Positions 52,370 to 64,000 of a stretch of 64,000 nucleotides of DNA are shown in pieces. Positions within the stretch are counted from its first letter, which is position 1, and each line of letters starts with the position of its first letter. Position numbers and translations under genes: made by a program. Under the pieces are notes generated by a model that made no database searches, was not told where the DNA came from, and was given only the letters and a program-made list of their open reading frames with translations. Source of the stretch: Anaeramoeba flamelloides (Eukaryota > Metamonada > Anaeramoebidae); the NCBI GenBank assembly GCA_027625915.1, contig JANTQA010000032.1:12540001-12604000 (forward strand), given 5' to 3'.

Positions 52370-53193
52370 ATGTCCCGTTATAACAATAGAAATAGTTATC
52401 GAGGAGGTTATAGAAATAGAAACGATGGAAACAATAGTCGTTTCCAACTTACTGAAATGGGAACATTCCTTCACCCATGCAGAGGTGAAATAGTTTGTAT
52501 TGCAACAAATAAAGATGTACCCAGAGAAGGCACTTGGGTATATTTAGAAAACCAATCAAAGATCGGAATGATTTCCCATATCCTTGGACCTATAAATAAA
52601 ATGGTAATTATTTCTTTACATTTGGTTTCTTTCTTTCAATGTTTTTTTTTTTTTTTTTTTTTTTGCTTTCACAAGTTACGTAATTTTTTCTTATTTTTTT
52701 TTTTTCTTCTGTAAAGTTTTTTGTTATCAAACCAGATGAAGGAGTAATTGCCAAATCATTTGATGAAGGTAAAAAATTTTTTGTTGATGGATCAAGATTA
52801 TCAAACTATGATGAATGGATCGAAAGAGAAACAAAACCCTTGCCAAACTTAAAAACAAAACAAAGTGGAAGAGGTGGCGGACGTGGCAGAGGAAGAGGAA
52901 GAGGTGGCGGAAGAGGAAGAGGTGGCGGAAGAGGAAGAGGAGGAAGAAGTTTTGGAGGTGGCCGAGGAGGAGGAAGAAGTTTTGGAGGAGGAAGAGGTGG
53001 TGGGTATGGAGGTGGCCGAGGCGGTGGAAGAAGTTTTGGAGGTGGAAGAGGCGGTGGAAGAGGAGGTGGAAGAGGAGGTGGAAGAAGTTTTGGGGGTGGA
53101 AGAGGCGGTGGATATGGAGACAGAAAAAGACAACCTTCTTTTGGTGGCCGTAGTGATGGGCAAAAACAAAGGAGATTTCAACAAAGATTTTAA
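52370..53193 (+). CDS. GAR1: H/ACA snoRNP protein GAR1
   Basis: Exons 52370-52603 and 52717-53193 (TAA), with a 113-nt phase-0 intron (GTAATTA...GTAAAG), give 236 residues. A short Arg/Asn/Gly leader (MSRYNNRNSYRGGYRNRN) precedes the GAR1 core: LTEMGTFLHPCRGEIVCI, YLENQSKIGMISHILGPIN, then across the intron FFVIKPDEG and KKFFVDGSRL. The last 70 or so residues are almost pure Gly/Arg with repeated RSFGGGRGGG units, the RGG domain. GAR1 acts in the nucleolus and Cajal-type bodies with dyskerin/Cbf5, NOP10 and NHP2 to direct pseudouridylation of rRNA and snRNA. The tail is encoded by GGA, GGT, GGC and AGA codons, making a local GC peak with spurious open frames on both strands. Intron is T-rich, with two long T runs. 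Confidence 0.95.
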
Positions 53194-53614
53194 ATCATTT
53201 TCCAATTCAAACAAATACCTTTAAAAATAATATTTTTTGCTTTTTTTTTATCATTTTTCTTTTTCTTTTTCTTTCTCCGAAATTTATACATTACTCATTT
53301 TTTTTTGAGAGATTTTTTTTTTCTTGTTAGTAAATGAAATTTCGAAACCATTCGCTAGAGTATTGCAAAATGCAAATACACGAAAATAATAAGTTTACTG
53401 TAAAGAAAAAACAACATCTATTAGAACACTTGAACAATACAGCCTTAAACAAAGGCTTTTTAATACAAAATACTGTGTAAAAAATAACCCATATAGAATT
53501 GTTAAACCCGTGTTTCACATTCAAAGATGTGTTTCTTTTTTCTTGAATACCCATACATTAAATGACCAAAGAAAAAGATCATGAACAAAGAGTTCAATCT
53601 GATTATGATTTCCT

Positions 53615-53793
53615 TTAAGGGACTAGTCTCTATTATTTTTTAAGGACCAATTTCTAAATAAGGATTCCTTATCTCGAAATAAGTTTAGATTTGAAAGACC
53701 CTGTTTATTTTCAGATTAATTCATTTGCAAAAAAAAATCTCAATTTCTATTCAATTTAGGTAAAAAAATTATTAAGAGAGACTAGTCCCTTAA
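53615..53793. mobile_element. MITE with TTAAGGGACTAGTCTCT ends
   Basis: Both ends are TTAAGGGACTAGTCTCT in inverted orientation, 179 bp apart overall. The outer TTAA could be a four-base target duplication, as in piggyBac elements, or TA plus element bases, as in Tc1/mariner. No coding capacity. A truncated relative is at 50530-50650 and a possible end at 2877. Confidence 0.8.
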
Positions 53794-56700
53794 TCAATTA
53801 TAAAAAAAAATTCAAAAAATAAAGGATCCAAATTAGAAAATTTATCTTCAAAAATAGAGTAAATTTTAATTGTTGAAATTTCAACAAGACATAAATAATC
53901 TTGACAATAATTGGAAAATTATAAAAAATTTTCCACAAACTGTTTTCATAATTTAAAATTTACTCAAAATATATGAGATTTAACTTTCAAAATTGATGAG
54001 TATTTAGGTATACTATTGAATAATTATTTTATGTTAAATTTTGAAAGAGAAGAAAAAAAAAGCACTGGTTAATCTTAAAAGACCATTTTTATGCTCTTAA
54101 CAAAGGTATTTGATGCAACTTTAACAAAAAAGAAACAAACTTTAAAATTAACTATTTAATTTTATTTATAAATGGTTTTGAAAAATTTGATTTTCAAAAA
54201 CCAAGTTCCACCAATAAATTATTTTAATATTTGAACCCATTTTTATTTTTTGACTTTATTTAAAATTGTATGAGTACTTTTCTAAAAAAATAAATATTAT
54301 CATTTTTTGTTTAAGGACGACGTTTTGGGGGTGAAAAACGGGAAATTGTGGATAAAAATACTCTATAAGGAGTGTAATAATCTTGATCAATTTTCCCCAC
54401 TGAAAATTTCTTTTGGTGAAAAATACCCAATATTCACAATTCCAACATTTTTCACAATTATCTTCTTCTTTCTTAGATCCTGCCAAAATTTGATTTTAAT
54501 CTTGTATAAAACCGATTTTAAATTTATAAACACTAAATAATTCCTCAAGCTGTGTTAAGACAGTTAACAGTTACTTTTATAAATTTCTCTGTTTTAAAAT
54601 TTGAACTTGTATTTGAAACGCACTTAACGTCAATTTTTTTTTAAATTTTTGATTTCTAAAACCACTGTAACCCTTATTTTTTTTTTTTTTTGTGTTTGTT
54701 GTGATTTTAACTTTGAAACTAGTAATTTTTTTGTTCAATTTCTTGTAGAATGATAATTCTTTTTGAGAAACAAATGTAAAATAAACTAATTACCAAACAT
54801 TTCTCTGGATGGAAACATGTTCCTTTACCCAACAGAAATCTTTCAAGGAATTTTAAAATGATCAGTTATCATCGGAGTTAAGATTAGAATAAACACAATA
54901 GTATAAATAAATTAATAAGGTACCATATGTTATTTCAAAAGGCCGCTTCAATTTTTGTATTATATGTTGTTAGATCTTGAAAAAATATGTTTTGTTAGTT
55001 TGTAAACGGGGTATTTAAATGGTTAGTTAGCCTTATATGTATTGATAATTACAATTTATTTTATTTTAAGGTAAATTATACAATTATAAGATAGCCCATT
55101 TATTTTTCATTAAAACCATTATCAATATGATTCAAAAAAAAAAAATATTGGATTTTTTTACTTATAATCACAAACTAAATTGTGATTTTTTCAATGTTTT
55201 ATTTTGATTTATTTCAAAAATTAGATAGATATATCAAAATAATGAACCATTTTCCAGTCAAAGAAGCCCAATTGTACTGAGTAAATACATTTTTTAAAGT
55301 TTTTGAAGTTGTATTAGAAGAAAATTTATAATTTTGTAAATTTCAAAATAAAAAGTTTTTTTTCACACGTTTACTTTTTTTTTTTTTTCGATTTTTTTTG
55401 ATATGATAATTCCTTGTAAATTGTTTTTTTATTGTAAGGCCGATCGTTACCAAGTTAAAAAATGTTATTTACATGGTGTTAAAATAGTGGAAAATATTGT
55501 AAAGAAATTATGTTTTTTTTATATTGGAATTTTATTAAGATACCCAATCAAAGATCAATTTAAACATTGTTGTTTTTCTAAATGGGGTGATTTAGAATTT
55601 GGGTTTTTGAATTTTCAAAGAATATATATTTTGCTTAAAATTAATTCTTATTGAAAACAGCTATTCTTTAATATTTATTATTCTATTGTTTTCTTTTTAT
55701 TCTCGAAAGGTTATATCTCCAAAATAATTGATTTTAATAAAAAAAAAAATGGCACCTGTTGAAAGAAAAAAAAGGCTTGATATTTTCTAAATATTTTATA
55801 ATCTATCTAATAAATAATTACAGAAAATCAATTTGGAATTTTAATTATTTTATATAAACCCCATTTCACTCAAAGTGGCCCAGCCAAAAATGAAAATGTT
55901 ACTTTATTTTTAAGAATTAACCAAACGAAGATTTTTTAGAAATGCGAAAAATAATAAAATTCGTATTAGAGTCAATAAAAATATAAGAAAATACGAACAA
56001 ACTATAAATTTCAAAAAAAAAAAATGATAAATAACACTTTTTTGGGCATCTTTCCATTGGAACACCTTGTAAAAAAGTCTCAATTTCTTTCGGAAATTAA
56101 AATTGTTGACATAATATTTTTACTTGTAAATGTAAAAATTTTATAGAACATATAAGACCAAACTTTTCTTAATGGTAATTTGGAGTTTCATACATTTTTT
56201 TTTTAAATTATACTTTTAAAGGAAATTAAAAAAGAAAAAAAATAAAAAAAAAAAAAAGAAAAAAGCAAAATACAAAAAAAAAAATAGCTAAATGAGAAAA
56301 AATGATTTTGATCTAAAAATTGAAATTTTAGTTTGAGAATAATAATGAATTAAACCCATAGAATGTATTCGATTTCTTCAATGAAACTGGGTCTCTTTGA
56401 CTGAAAAAGAGTTTATATTATTTTAAAAATTTGGGGGTATTATAAGTATGATATTTTATAAAGGGTTAAAATTGATAGATTTGTAATTCTTTTGTTAAAA
56501 CCCCCAATTAAAATGGTTGAAAATTGTCCCTAATTTATATAGTTGTCTTGAAAATTGGAATATATTTAACACATTCAGGAAAAAATGTGAAATAGGTTAA
56601 AAAAGTTACACATGTTTTTTTTTTAATGGGTGGCTTTGTTTGAACCTGAAAACGAAAATTTATTTCATTTAATAGAAGAAACATTATTAACTTCCAATAA

Positions 56701-57312
56701 TAATCCATTCTATTATTTTCAAGTTAATCAATAAAAATAATTCCAATCCTTAATTTATCAAAAAACAGAAAAAGTGGCTGTGGTTAACTCATGAATGGTT
56801 CAACTGTTATCAACAAATTTATAATCATAGAAGCTTCGAAGAAAAAAAACTAAATTAACAGACAGTATTTAAAAAATTGTTATAGGATTGAGTTCTTCTT
56901 AATGTCTTTTTTAATCATTTATTTTTGTCTTTTATTAATCAATCTTACTTTGAATTTTCAGGTTTTATTAAGGTTCTCAATGAATAATCATGTTGAACTT
57001 TTTTTACCAAAATGGGAAGAATTTTAACTCTCAAACTAATTGGTGTTTCAATTTATTGTTTTTTTTTAAGAGTTTAAGGGTTGACAATAAATACAATCAA
57101 AGATATTTTTCTCAGTTAATTACAATTCACAAAAAACTTAATTATGGCTTTTTTTTTCAGCTTAATTCTGTGCTTATATACCGGCGATTTTTAATTTTGA
57201 ATATAATATATGTAAAAATAAATTTACAATAGAAAATGAATTGTTTTTAGTTGGATTATAAGTTGACCCATACCGTTGAACAAGATTTTAAATATTATTT
57301 AGAACCAAATTA

Positions 57313-58180
57313 ACCATTGTGAAAAAAATTTGGGTCATTAAAAAAAATTGGGTCAGTCCAAAATTTGTTTTCGTTTTTTAAATAGTAAATATTAGCAAAA
57401 TGATTTTTGATCAAAGTAAAATTGAATGAACAAATCTTACATTTAAGAAAAATCAAAGTCATTATCAATTATAATTTTCAAATGCAATATTATCTTGTTG
57501 CATTTTGAGCTTATAGAATTCCACAGGAACTCTAAAAAAGAAAAATTGAATTTAAATAGTAAAATTTACTAAAAATATGAGAACTATTTATTAGGAAATA
57601 TTAAAATCTCTTTATTCAATATGATATTTATCATTGTTAATTAACGCAAATTTATCAACTTAATCTTAAATATCCTTTAAAACCCAATTGAATCATAAAA
57701 TCTTCCAAAAAAAGCTATTTTTTTAAAAGAGATTGTTTTCCACTAATGTATTCCAATCAAAACTTCCAAATAACGAAATATCAAGATTTCAGAAACCATT
57801 TAAATTCTAAAAATCCCCATAGACAAACTTTAATTTAAAACACTTATTATTTTTTGGTCTTCCCAAACAATGACTAACTTGATCTTGAAATGTTACCTAA
57901 TAAAAAAAAATCAATATTTTTAGACAAGTTTACAATTTAAATTCAATTTTTCTTTTTTAGAGTCCCATAGTAATTCTAAAAGCTCAAAATGCAACGAAAT
58001 AATATTGCCTTTGAAAATTATAATTGATAATAACTTTGGTTTTTCTTAAATGTAAGATTTGTTCATTCAATTTTACTTTGATCAAAAATCATTTTGCTAA
58101 TATTTACTATTTAAAAAACGAAAACAAATTTTGGACTGAACCATTTTTTTTTTAATTACCCAAATTTTTTTCACAATGGT
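57313..58180. mobile_element. Element with long (about 240 bp) inverted repeats
   Basis: Both ends begin ACCATTGTGAAAAAAATTTG, and similarity continues inward for about 240 bp to the AATTCCACAGGAACTCTAAA region near 57515 and its counterpart near 57960. The arms differ at relatively few positions. The 400-bp centre is AT-rich with no clear protein. A deletion derivative is at 60495-60673. Non-autonomous DNA transposon. Confidence 0.85.
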
Positions 58181-58424
58181 AAAATAATTTTTCAAGATCT
58201 ACCTACCATTGGCCTAAAAATTGAAGTTGTCTTTTGGTAAAAAACATAGGACACATTATTAATCTATTTGTACTTTTATATTTGATGATACTTTTACACA
58301 GAGAATCACTGAACCTTAACTTATTCAAGTTTTTTATTTTCTTTTGACTACATTTTCTATCAAACAGAATAGAAATCCACTTTGAAGTTCTTCATCCAAC
58401 AAGAAATTGAAAAATTAGGGTATG

Positions 58425-58620
58425 ATTGGTGATAGAACTGATATTAGAATTCTAAATGGGGAAAAATTATGACTTACATTCAATTTTGCTTTTTCAAATA
58501 TAGATCCAGAAACACAACAACCTTCTTCTTTAGGAAACTCTATTTTTGAAAAGAAAAATTTAGAAAAGAAAGTGAAAATTTTATCCCAATTTATTATTCA
58601 AATACTCGTATTTATGCAAA
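58425..58620 (+). repeat. Dispersed repeat, copy 3 of 3
   Basis: It matches 23640-23830 and 33890-34080 through CTTTTTCAAATATAGA, GAAAGTGAAAATTTTATCCC and TTTATTATTCAAATAC. It lies about 660 bp upstream of the protease start codon. Confidence 0.45.
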
Positions 58621-59279
58621 CCTAAGAATCTCTTCAATCAATTCACAACACACAAATAAAATATTAATTGTTGTGTGTCGTTTTTATTTTTTTCTTGTCG
58701 TTTCTTTTCCAAATCACAAGGCTCTATTTAGTGATCTTTCATTTGCTAAAAATAAAAAATCAAATCTTAGAAAAAAATTTAAGAGTTTGGTACGTTCAGG
58801 AAAAACAAAAGTCCTCTTTTAAAATCGGATTGATCAAAATATTCTCTAAACAATTTTCGATTTTTCATTAAAAAAAGATAGTCACTTAAAAAAATTTTTT
58901 TCCCTGAAAGTTTTAATGCTAAAAAGTTTTGATAGAAATATAAATTTGTTGTGTCAATTTTACCTAAAAAAGATTTAAAATATTTTTACCAAAAGTTAAG
59001 TAACAACAAGGATTCCTTTTCAAGAGAAATAACGAATGTGGATTATTCCATATTAATTTTTCAAAAATAGAAGGAAATCTTCAAATAAAATTCGCATTTT
59101 CTAACCAAAAAATTTTACAAGAAAAAAAAAAAATTGATAAAATGAGTTTTTACATTTATCGATACCTGACCCAAAATTTCATATTACTTTTCAATCAAAA
59201 ACCTTTTACGGGCTTCCTACTGCACAACCAAACATGTGGTAAAATCATTCAAATCATTTTTTAATTTTTCTTCTTTCAA

Positions 59280-59942
59280 ATGAAAAAGCTATTTGTTTTT
59301 TTTTTAGTTTTATTTTTGTTTTTTCTTACAGTTTCCAGTAAAAAACAACCAAACACCGAGTTTGTGTGGTACAAATTTAAAAAGAAATTCAATAGGAACT
59401 ATGATCCATTAGAAGAGAGTAAGCGATTCGCGATTTTTCAAGATAATTTACGATTAATCAAGAAACACAACAACAACCCAAGCCATGGATTCAAATTAGG
59501 AATAAACCAATTTGCTGATCTCACAAATGAGGAATACCAAAAAAAATATCTTTTCAAGTACAATAGTGATGAAAAAAAGTATTTGAAACAAGAAAAGGTT
59601 TATGATCAGAAAAACCTCAAGAATGTGCCAGATTCATTGGATTTAAGACAAGATGGCATGGTTACACCAATTCAAGATATGGGGCAATGTGAGGGGTGCT
59701 GGAGTTTTGCAATTATTGCTGCTATAGTAATTATATTTTATTTTTTTTTTCCTTTTGAAAATTAAAAACCAAATGAAAAAACAAACAAAAAACAAAAAAC
59801 AAAAAACAAAACTACTATTTAGGAAGGGTGTGTTGCAAAAGAAACTGATCAACTAATAAAACTCTCAGAACAAGAACTTATAGATTGTGATTATTACCCA
59901 ATTATAGGCCAAAAAGGATGTAATTCTGGATCAACCTTTAAA
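59280..59942 (+). CDS. Cathepsin L-like cysteine protease, 5' part
   Basis: Exons 59280-59726 and 59823-59942 are joined across a 96-nt phase-0 intron (GTAATTA...TATTTAG); the second exon ends at a strong donor (GTAAGT). The 189 residues seen start with a signal peptide (MKKLFVFFLVLFLFFLTVSS). The I29 propeptide has the full ERFNIN pattern (E45, R49, F53, N56, I60, N64) and the GxNxFxD motif (74-80). The mature domain begins about VPDSLDLR. Q136 (oxyanion) and C140 (nucleophile) are present in QCEGCWSFA, where most family members read QCGSCWAFS. Exon 2 carries LSEQELIDCD and the GCNSG loop. The catalytic His and Asn must lie in later exons, which I could not find in the 4 kb that follow. Likely a lysosomal or phagosomal digestive protease. 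Either the gene continues beyond the window or it is truncated. Confidence 0.88.
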
Positions 59943-60494
59943 GTAAGTTTGTTTTTTCCTAAATTCAAGATTTCTTTTCTTATTTTGTGTGTGATCTTGT
60001 TTATTTCAACTTGTACAAAAAAATGTGATCCTTTTTTCTTTCAACAAAAAAAGAATAATCTGTTTGAAACAAAAATCTTTGTAAGTGAAAGGTACTAATG
60101 AAAATAAAAAAAATTGACAATGCTAGCCTAAAGGATCATTTACATTTTTGGTTGCTGATCCTCATTCGAACCAAAACTTTTTTCAAATTTGCAAAAAAAG
60201 AAAATTCCTCACCAACGAAACAAACTTTCCTATAATTGCAATCTAAATGTCTTTGCCATCATTCCAAAGACTATTCTTTTTAAAAGAACTTCATTTTTTT
60301 TTTGCTTTGTCTGTTTAAAACAGATTGTAAGGGAAGTAATACTGTCATTTTCCAATTGACAAATGAAAAAATTTTTATTTCAATTTCCCAATTTGTGTTT
60401 CCTTACAATAATGAGTAGTAAAATAAAAAGATCTTCAAAAAATCAATTAAAAAAAGAAAAGTGTCTCTCAAATTTGACTCTTTAATTTACCTTA

Positions 60495-60673
60495 ACCATT
60501 GTGAAAAAAATTTGGGTAATTAAAAAAAAATGGGTCAGTCAAAAATGTGTTTTTGTTCATAAAATGATACTTTGATCAAAAATCATTTTGCTAATATTTG
60601 TTATTTAAAAAACCAAAACACATTTTTGACTGGCCCAATTTTTTTTAATGTACCAAATTTAATTTACAATGGT
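60495..60673. mobile_element. Short MITE, deletion derivative of the 57-kb element
   Basis: The ends read ACCATTGTGAAAAAAATTTG on the left and the diverged inverse ACCATTGTAAATTAAATTTG on the right. The inside continues with TGGGTCAGTCAAAAATGTG and its complement, so the 179 bp are almost one hairpin. It corresponds to the outer arms of 57313-58180 without the centre. Confidence 0.8.
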
Positions 60674-62602
60674 AATATACGGGGATAATGTATTTTTTTT
60701 GAAAATTTTGTTTTAACGAATATAAACACGTCTAAATTCAATTAAAATACACTTTGACTCGACTCCTGATTTATTATTTGAGTTCAATAAACCCCCAGTC
60801 AATTTTTATAAAAATTGAAAAAAAATAAAAATATTTTCAACGTTTAAAGTGATCAAAATAACTCTTCACAAAGACTATAATCTGTGTTTCAAAATTTAAG
60901 CCGTGCTTTTTTTCTTGTTTCACTATAATTTTTAATTCACTACCCAACAGTATACCTAAAGTAAAAATCAATTTTGAAGGTAAACTCCATGAGTTTTTAA
61001 GTAAAATTTTAAATTAGGAATGAAATTTGTTCATACTTTTTCTCACTTTTTTGATGGTAATTTTGTTTTTTTGATGGTAAAAATTATCAACAAAATTATA
61101 CTCTATTTTTTCAAGATATAATTATCCAATTTGATCCTTTATTTTGAGAATTTCATTTTTAATAATAGATCTTTTAGAAATCGAATACCATATTTAATTA
61201 GACTTTATTACCAGTTTCTTTGATCGTTTAATGTATAGGTCTTCTATAACAAAGAAACACACTTTTTATTTTGGAAACATGGATTAAACTTTTATGTACG
61301 TATTATTTTGACACTAGTAATTATTTTTTCGTTACTAATATTAAAATAATTTAAAGATCACTCAAAATGGGGATGTAAACGCTTTTTTTTCTAGGGGAAT
61401 TGGAACGCAGAAAGAAAACAATTTTATTTTTTTGTTCAAAAACAAAATTTCATTTGAATTTTTTTTCTGAAAAAACATAACCCCTTTTTTTATGTTTCGA
61501 GAGGAATAAACACCACCAGAACAAAAGAAATTTTAAAACCTAAATGGAAATTAAACTATTCTTTCTATGGGTTGAGGACAATATTAAATTTCTTTTTTGT
61601 TATTTTCTTCAATCAAAAAAAAGATAAAATCTAACTACAACCAAATATTCAAGTTATAAATGGCTTTCTTTACAGCGTATATTTGTAAAATTTCAAGCCT
61701 ACTTGGTAATGAATAATCTCAAAATGTGAATCTCATTAATTAAAATGAGTACCAAATCCCCAATGTTTATTTTTATTTAAGATTTAATTTTTGAAATCAA
61801 AATTTTACTTCAAAAAAAGCAATTAAATACTGCTTTTTAGTCCCGCTCCACTTTAAATAAACTTTTTATCTACTAAGATTTTGAAATTGTTAAAAAAGTT
61901 TTTCCAAAAAAAATATAAAAAAAAAAAAAAAAATACCTTCTGATTTTTTGTCAAATTGTAGTATTTGAATACATTTTGTTTTTCAGTACGAATCTATTTT
62001 GGGTAAATCTCTTATGATCAAAAAATCTAGAGTACCTAAACTTTTTTAACCTTGCTCAATTCAAATTTCAACGATTAGTCTTCATTCAATCACAAATTAA
62101 TAGATTTTTAATTTTTTTTCCACAATAAGTTAAAATTGTGCTCTCAGTTTATTATCTTTACTATTTTTTCTCTTTATTAGTTTATTGATCAACAATTCCC
62201 ATCCAATTTTTTAATTTTCACATAAGAGTCAATATATATTTTTGGTGTTGATTACTCGAAATCGAAAAAATTAAAAATACTGAAATTGTCGTGAAGGTCA
62301 TATTAAGTGAGTTTCAGGTTTTTTTTTTCTCTCTCATTTTGAATCAGAATGCGTATTATCAACTTAAATCCAAATTAAAAACATTAAAAACAACCACCTT
62401 AATTATTATTTAATAATTCCAAAATTTATGTGACTGCCCATCCTATGAAAAAAATCGAAACTTTTGGATTAAAGAATTAATCTTATAAACAAAAATAATA
62501 AAAAATTTTAGAATAATATCTTTGATATTAATCGGAAATAAAGACTCATTATTTATCTTATCATAGGTTAATGATAAGAAAACAACGAATCTTTTTTGAA
62601 AT

Positions 62603-63063
62603 TTCCTAAATTTTTTTTTAGAAATTCGGGAAGTGACATAGAGCGACGTAGAGTGTTGTAGAGTGTCTAAGTTTTCTTGAGGGTTTCTATTTTATTTGTA
62701 AAGTGTTCTAGGTTTTTTTGAGGTTTTCTATTTTATTTGTGAAGTGTTCTAGTTTTTTTTTACTTTTTGAAATAAACAGAAAATTTTAATAAATTTTCGG
62801 TTTATTTCAAAAAGTAAAAAAAACCTAACTAAAATCTATTGATTTTCCAAATAAATAGAAAACTCAAGAAAAGCTAACGGAGGTTTTTTTTAATTTAAGG
62901 AATAAAAAGAAAATTTATGAAATTGTCTTTTTATTTCTCAAATTAAAAAAAACCTAAAGGCGCTTTTCCAGAATTTAAAAGAATAGAGAAAAATCTTTGA
63001 TTTTACTTAATTTTTTTAAATTCTGGAAAACCGAACGGCTGTAAGAGGAAATTAATTACCTCC
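62603..63063. repeat. Compound foldback repeat, near full-length copy
   Basis: Aligned end to end with 9868-10312. It has TTCCTAAATT at the left, GAGTGTTGTAGAGTGTC, TTTTCTATTTTATTTGTGAA twice, the palindromes around TTATTTCAAAAAGTAAA and CCAGAATTT...AAATTCTGG, and GTAAGAGGAAATTAATTACC at the right. The duplicated GAAGTGTTCTAG segment is a small internal tandem. Confidence 0.75.
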
Positions 63064-64000
63064 ATTCAAAATAAAATAAAAAAAAAACAATTCCAAAATT
63101 TAAGGTATTTTTTTTTGGATATTATCAATAATAAACTAAAATTTCAAATTTTGGACATGGTGAAAACAATTGGAAGAATAACAATGCTTCAATTTCATTC
63201 AAATTTGAAAATAATTCTTATTTTAACAAACTATTTCATTTTTTGCCTTTTTTGTTTTGTTTTTCTTTCTTGTTTTTTCCTTTTTCTTCTTTTATTTTAA
63301 AAAAATCAATTTGAAAGTGAATTCGAAGAAAAAAATAAACATTAAAGAATAACGAGGCTATTGTATTTTCTTTTAAAATGAATTCATTTACTATAAAAAA
63401 ATCTTATTGTCAACAATTTTAATTTTTCAAAAGAAATTGAGAAATTTTGCACATGACCTTCCAATTAAAGAAGACCAAAATATCTTTTTTATCATTTTAT
63501 TTTTATGAAAATTTATGGTTTGTTAAGGTATTTCTTTTATGAATACCAACTCTAATCTGAAGTTTATTATTTCTCGTATTTCTAAACAACATTATTTTGG
63601 TTGATTATTAAAAAAAAAAATCGAATTTTTTATTTTTTTTTGGGTCTACTGCAAGTGAAATGGACTTTTAGATCGTTATTATTATTATTTTGTTAGAATT
63701 TAAACCAATAGACTAAAATGATAATTTTATACCATTTTGAATTTGACAAAATCCACATTATCATTGGATTACCAATGGAAAAAAAGGTTATTTCAATAAA
63801 ATTCAATACATTTTTTTACAACAAAATTCAATATATCCATTACAATAGAAATTAATAAAAGTGACTTTTGTTTGTTAGAAACATGCTTTTAATTTTAGAA
63901 ATTAGTTTTTTTTTTAAAGCAATTAACTTCCTATTAATTTTTTTTTAGAATATGGATACCATATCTCAAAAACAAAACAGAACAAAATAAAAAAGAAAGT

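Larger units (their letters stand above)
53194..59279. other. 6.1-kb intergenic region with MITEs
   Basis: It holds a MITE (53615-53793), an element with long TIRs (57313-58180) and a dispersed repeat (58425-58620). A 48-codon plus frame near 53335 (FTVKKKQHLLEHLNNTALNK) and open frames near 54307 and 55403 are protein-like but unplaced. No firm gene. Confidence 0.6.
59943..64000 (+). other. Putative long intron or downstream region of the protease gene
   Basis: No catalytic His (HAV-like) or NSWG-like exon is visible to the window end. It contains a MITE (60495-60673), a repeat shared with 49 kb (60945-61060) and a near full-length foldback repeat (62603-63063). If the protease is intact its third exon is beyond 64000, making an intron of at least 4 kb. 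Confidence 0.45.

Noticed and set aside
52849-53214. Open frames on both strands over the GAR1 tail (Ser/Thr-rich on minus, Glu/Val-rich and Arg/Trp-rich on plus)
   Set aside because: They are shadows of the repetitive Gly/Arg codons of GAR1 and have no independent support.
53335-53481. 48-codon frame (FTVKKKQHLLEHLNNTALNK) resembling the start of a transposase helix-turn-helix
   Set aside because: The similarity is only a short pattern, with no following catalytic domain. Not enough to call.
54256-54540. Overlapping frames on both strands with protein-like composition
   Set aside because: No domain, no splice context, and both strands look equally good. Could be a decayed gene, not supportable.
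55403-55654. 83-codon frame with DRYQVKKCY and KDQFKHCC, briefly considered as PUF repeats
   Set aside because: The helix spacing and base-reading residues of PUF repeats are absent.

Overview
The window is nuclear DNA of an extremely AT-rich, intron-bearing single-celled eukaryote. It carries poly-Asn tracts, a Pol III 5S rRNA gene, GT-AG introns from about 113 to over 2,300 nt, and mostly TAA stops. The mix of genes (a BTB/BACK fusion with a Rossmann-like C-terminus, a PUF protein, papain-type protease, PQ-loop protein, OST subunit, cytosolic ribosomal protein) would suit a free-living amoeboid protist such as an Anaeramoeba-like metamonad or an amoebozoan. The lineage is an inference I cannot settle from this sequence alone.

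Layout. 0.8-1.65 kb (-): a short PQ-loop membrane protein in three exons. 7.4-8.3 kb (+): a three-exon gene for an unrecognised 131-residue protein. 13.6-20.1 kb (+): a Pumilio/PUF protein of 651 residues in three exons separated by two introns of about 2.3 kb. 22.6-26.1 kb (-): a BTB-BACK protein of 512 residues, split by a 1.9-kb intron. 31.8-32.5 kb (-): a secreted cysteine-rich protein. 41.6 kb (-): a solitary 5S rRNA gene. 42.1-44.5 kb (-): ribophorin II, head-to-head with ribosomal protein eS7 (45.0-46.2 kb, +, four exons). 52.4-53.2 kb (+): the H/ACA snoRNP protein GAR1 with a long Gly/Arg tail. 59.3-59.9 kb (+): the first two exons of a cathepsin L-like cysteine protease, whose remaining exons I could not find. 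Recognised coding sequence is only about 15% of the window.

The other 85% is low-complexity A/T DNA and several families of short dispersed repeats. These include MITE-like elements with terminal inverted repeats, often at TA sites; a compound foldback repeat present about six times; a 1.1-kb dispersed repeat present in inverted copies; and a foldback with 230-bp arms around unique DNA. Several sit inside introns, which explains part of the intron length. Some are nested in one another or interrupt microsatellites, giving a relative order of insertion.

The genes are unrelated housekeeping and regulatory genes, not an operon or cluster. The only regulatory pairing visible is the 540-bp divergent interval between ribophorin II and eS7. 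Exon models were joined by eye from GT-AG sites and family conservation; I saw no transcript evidence.
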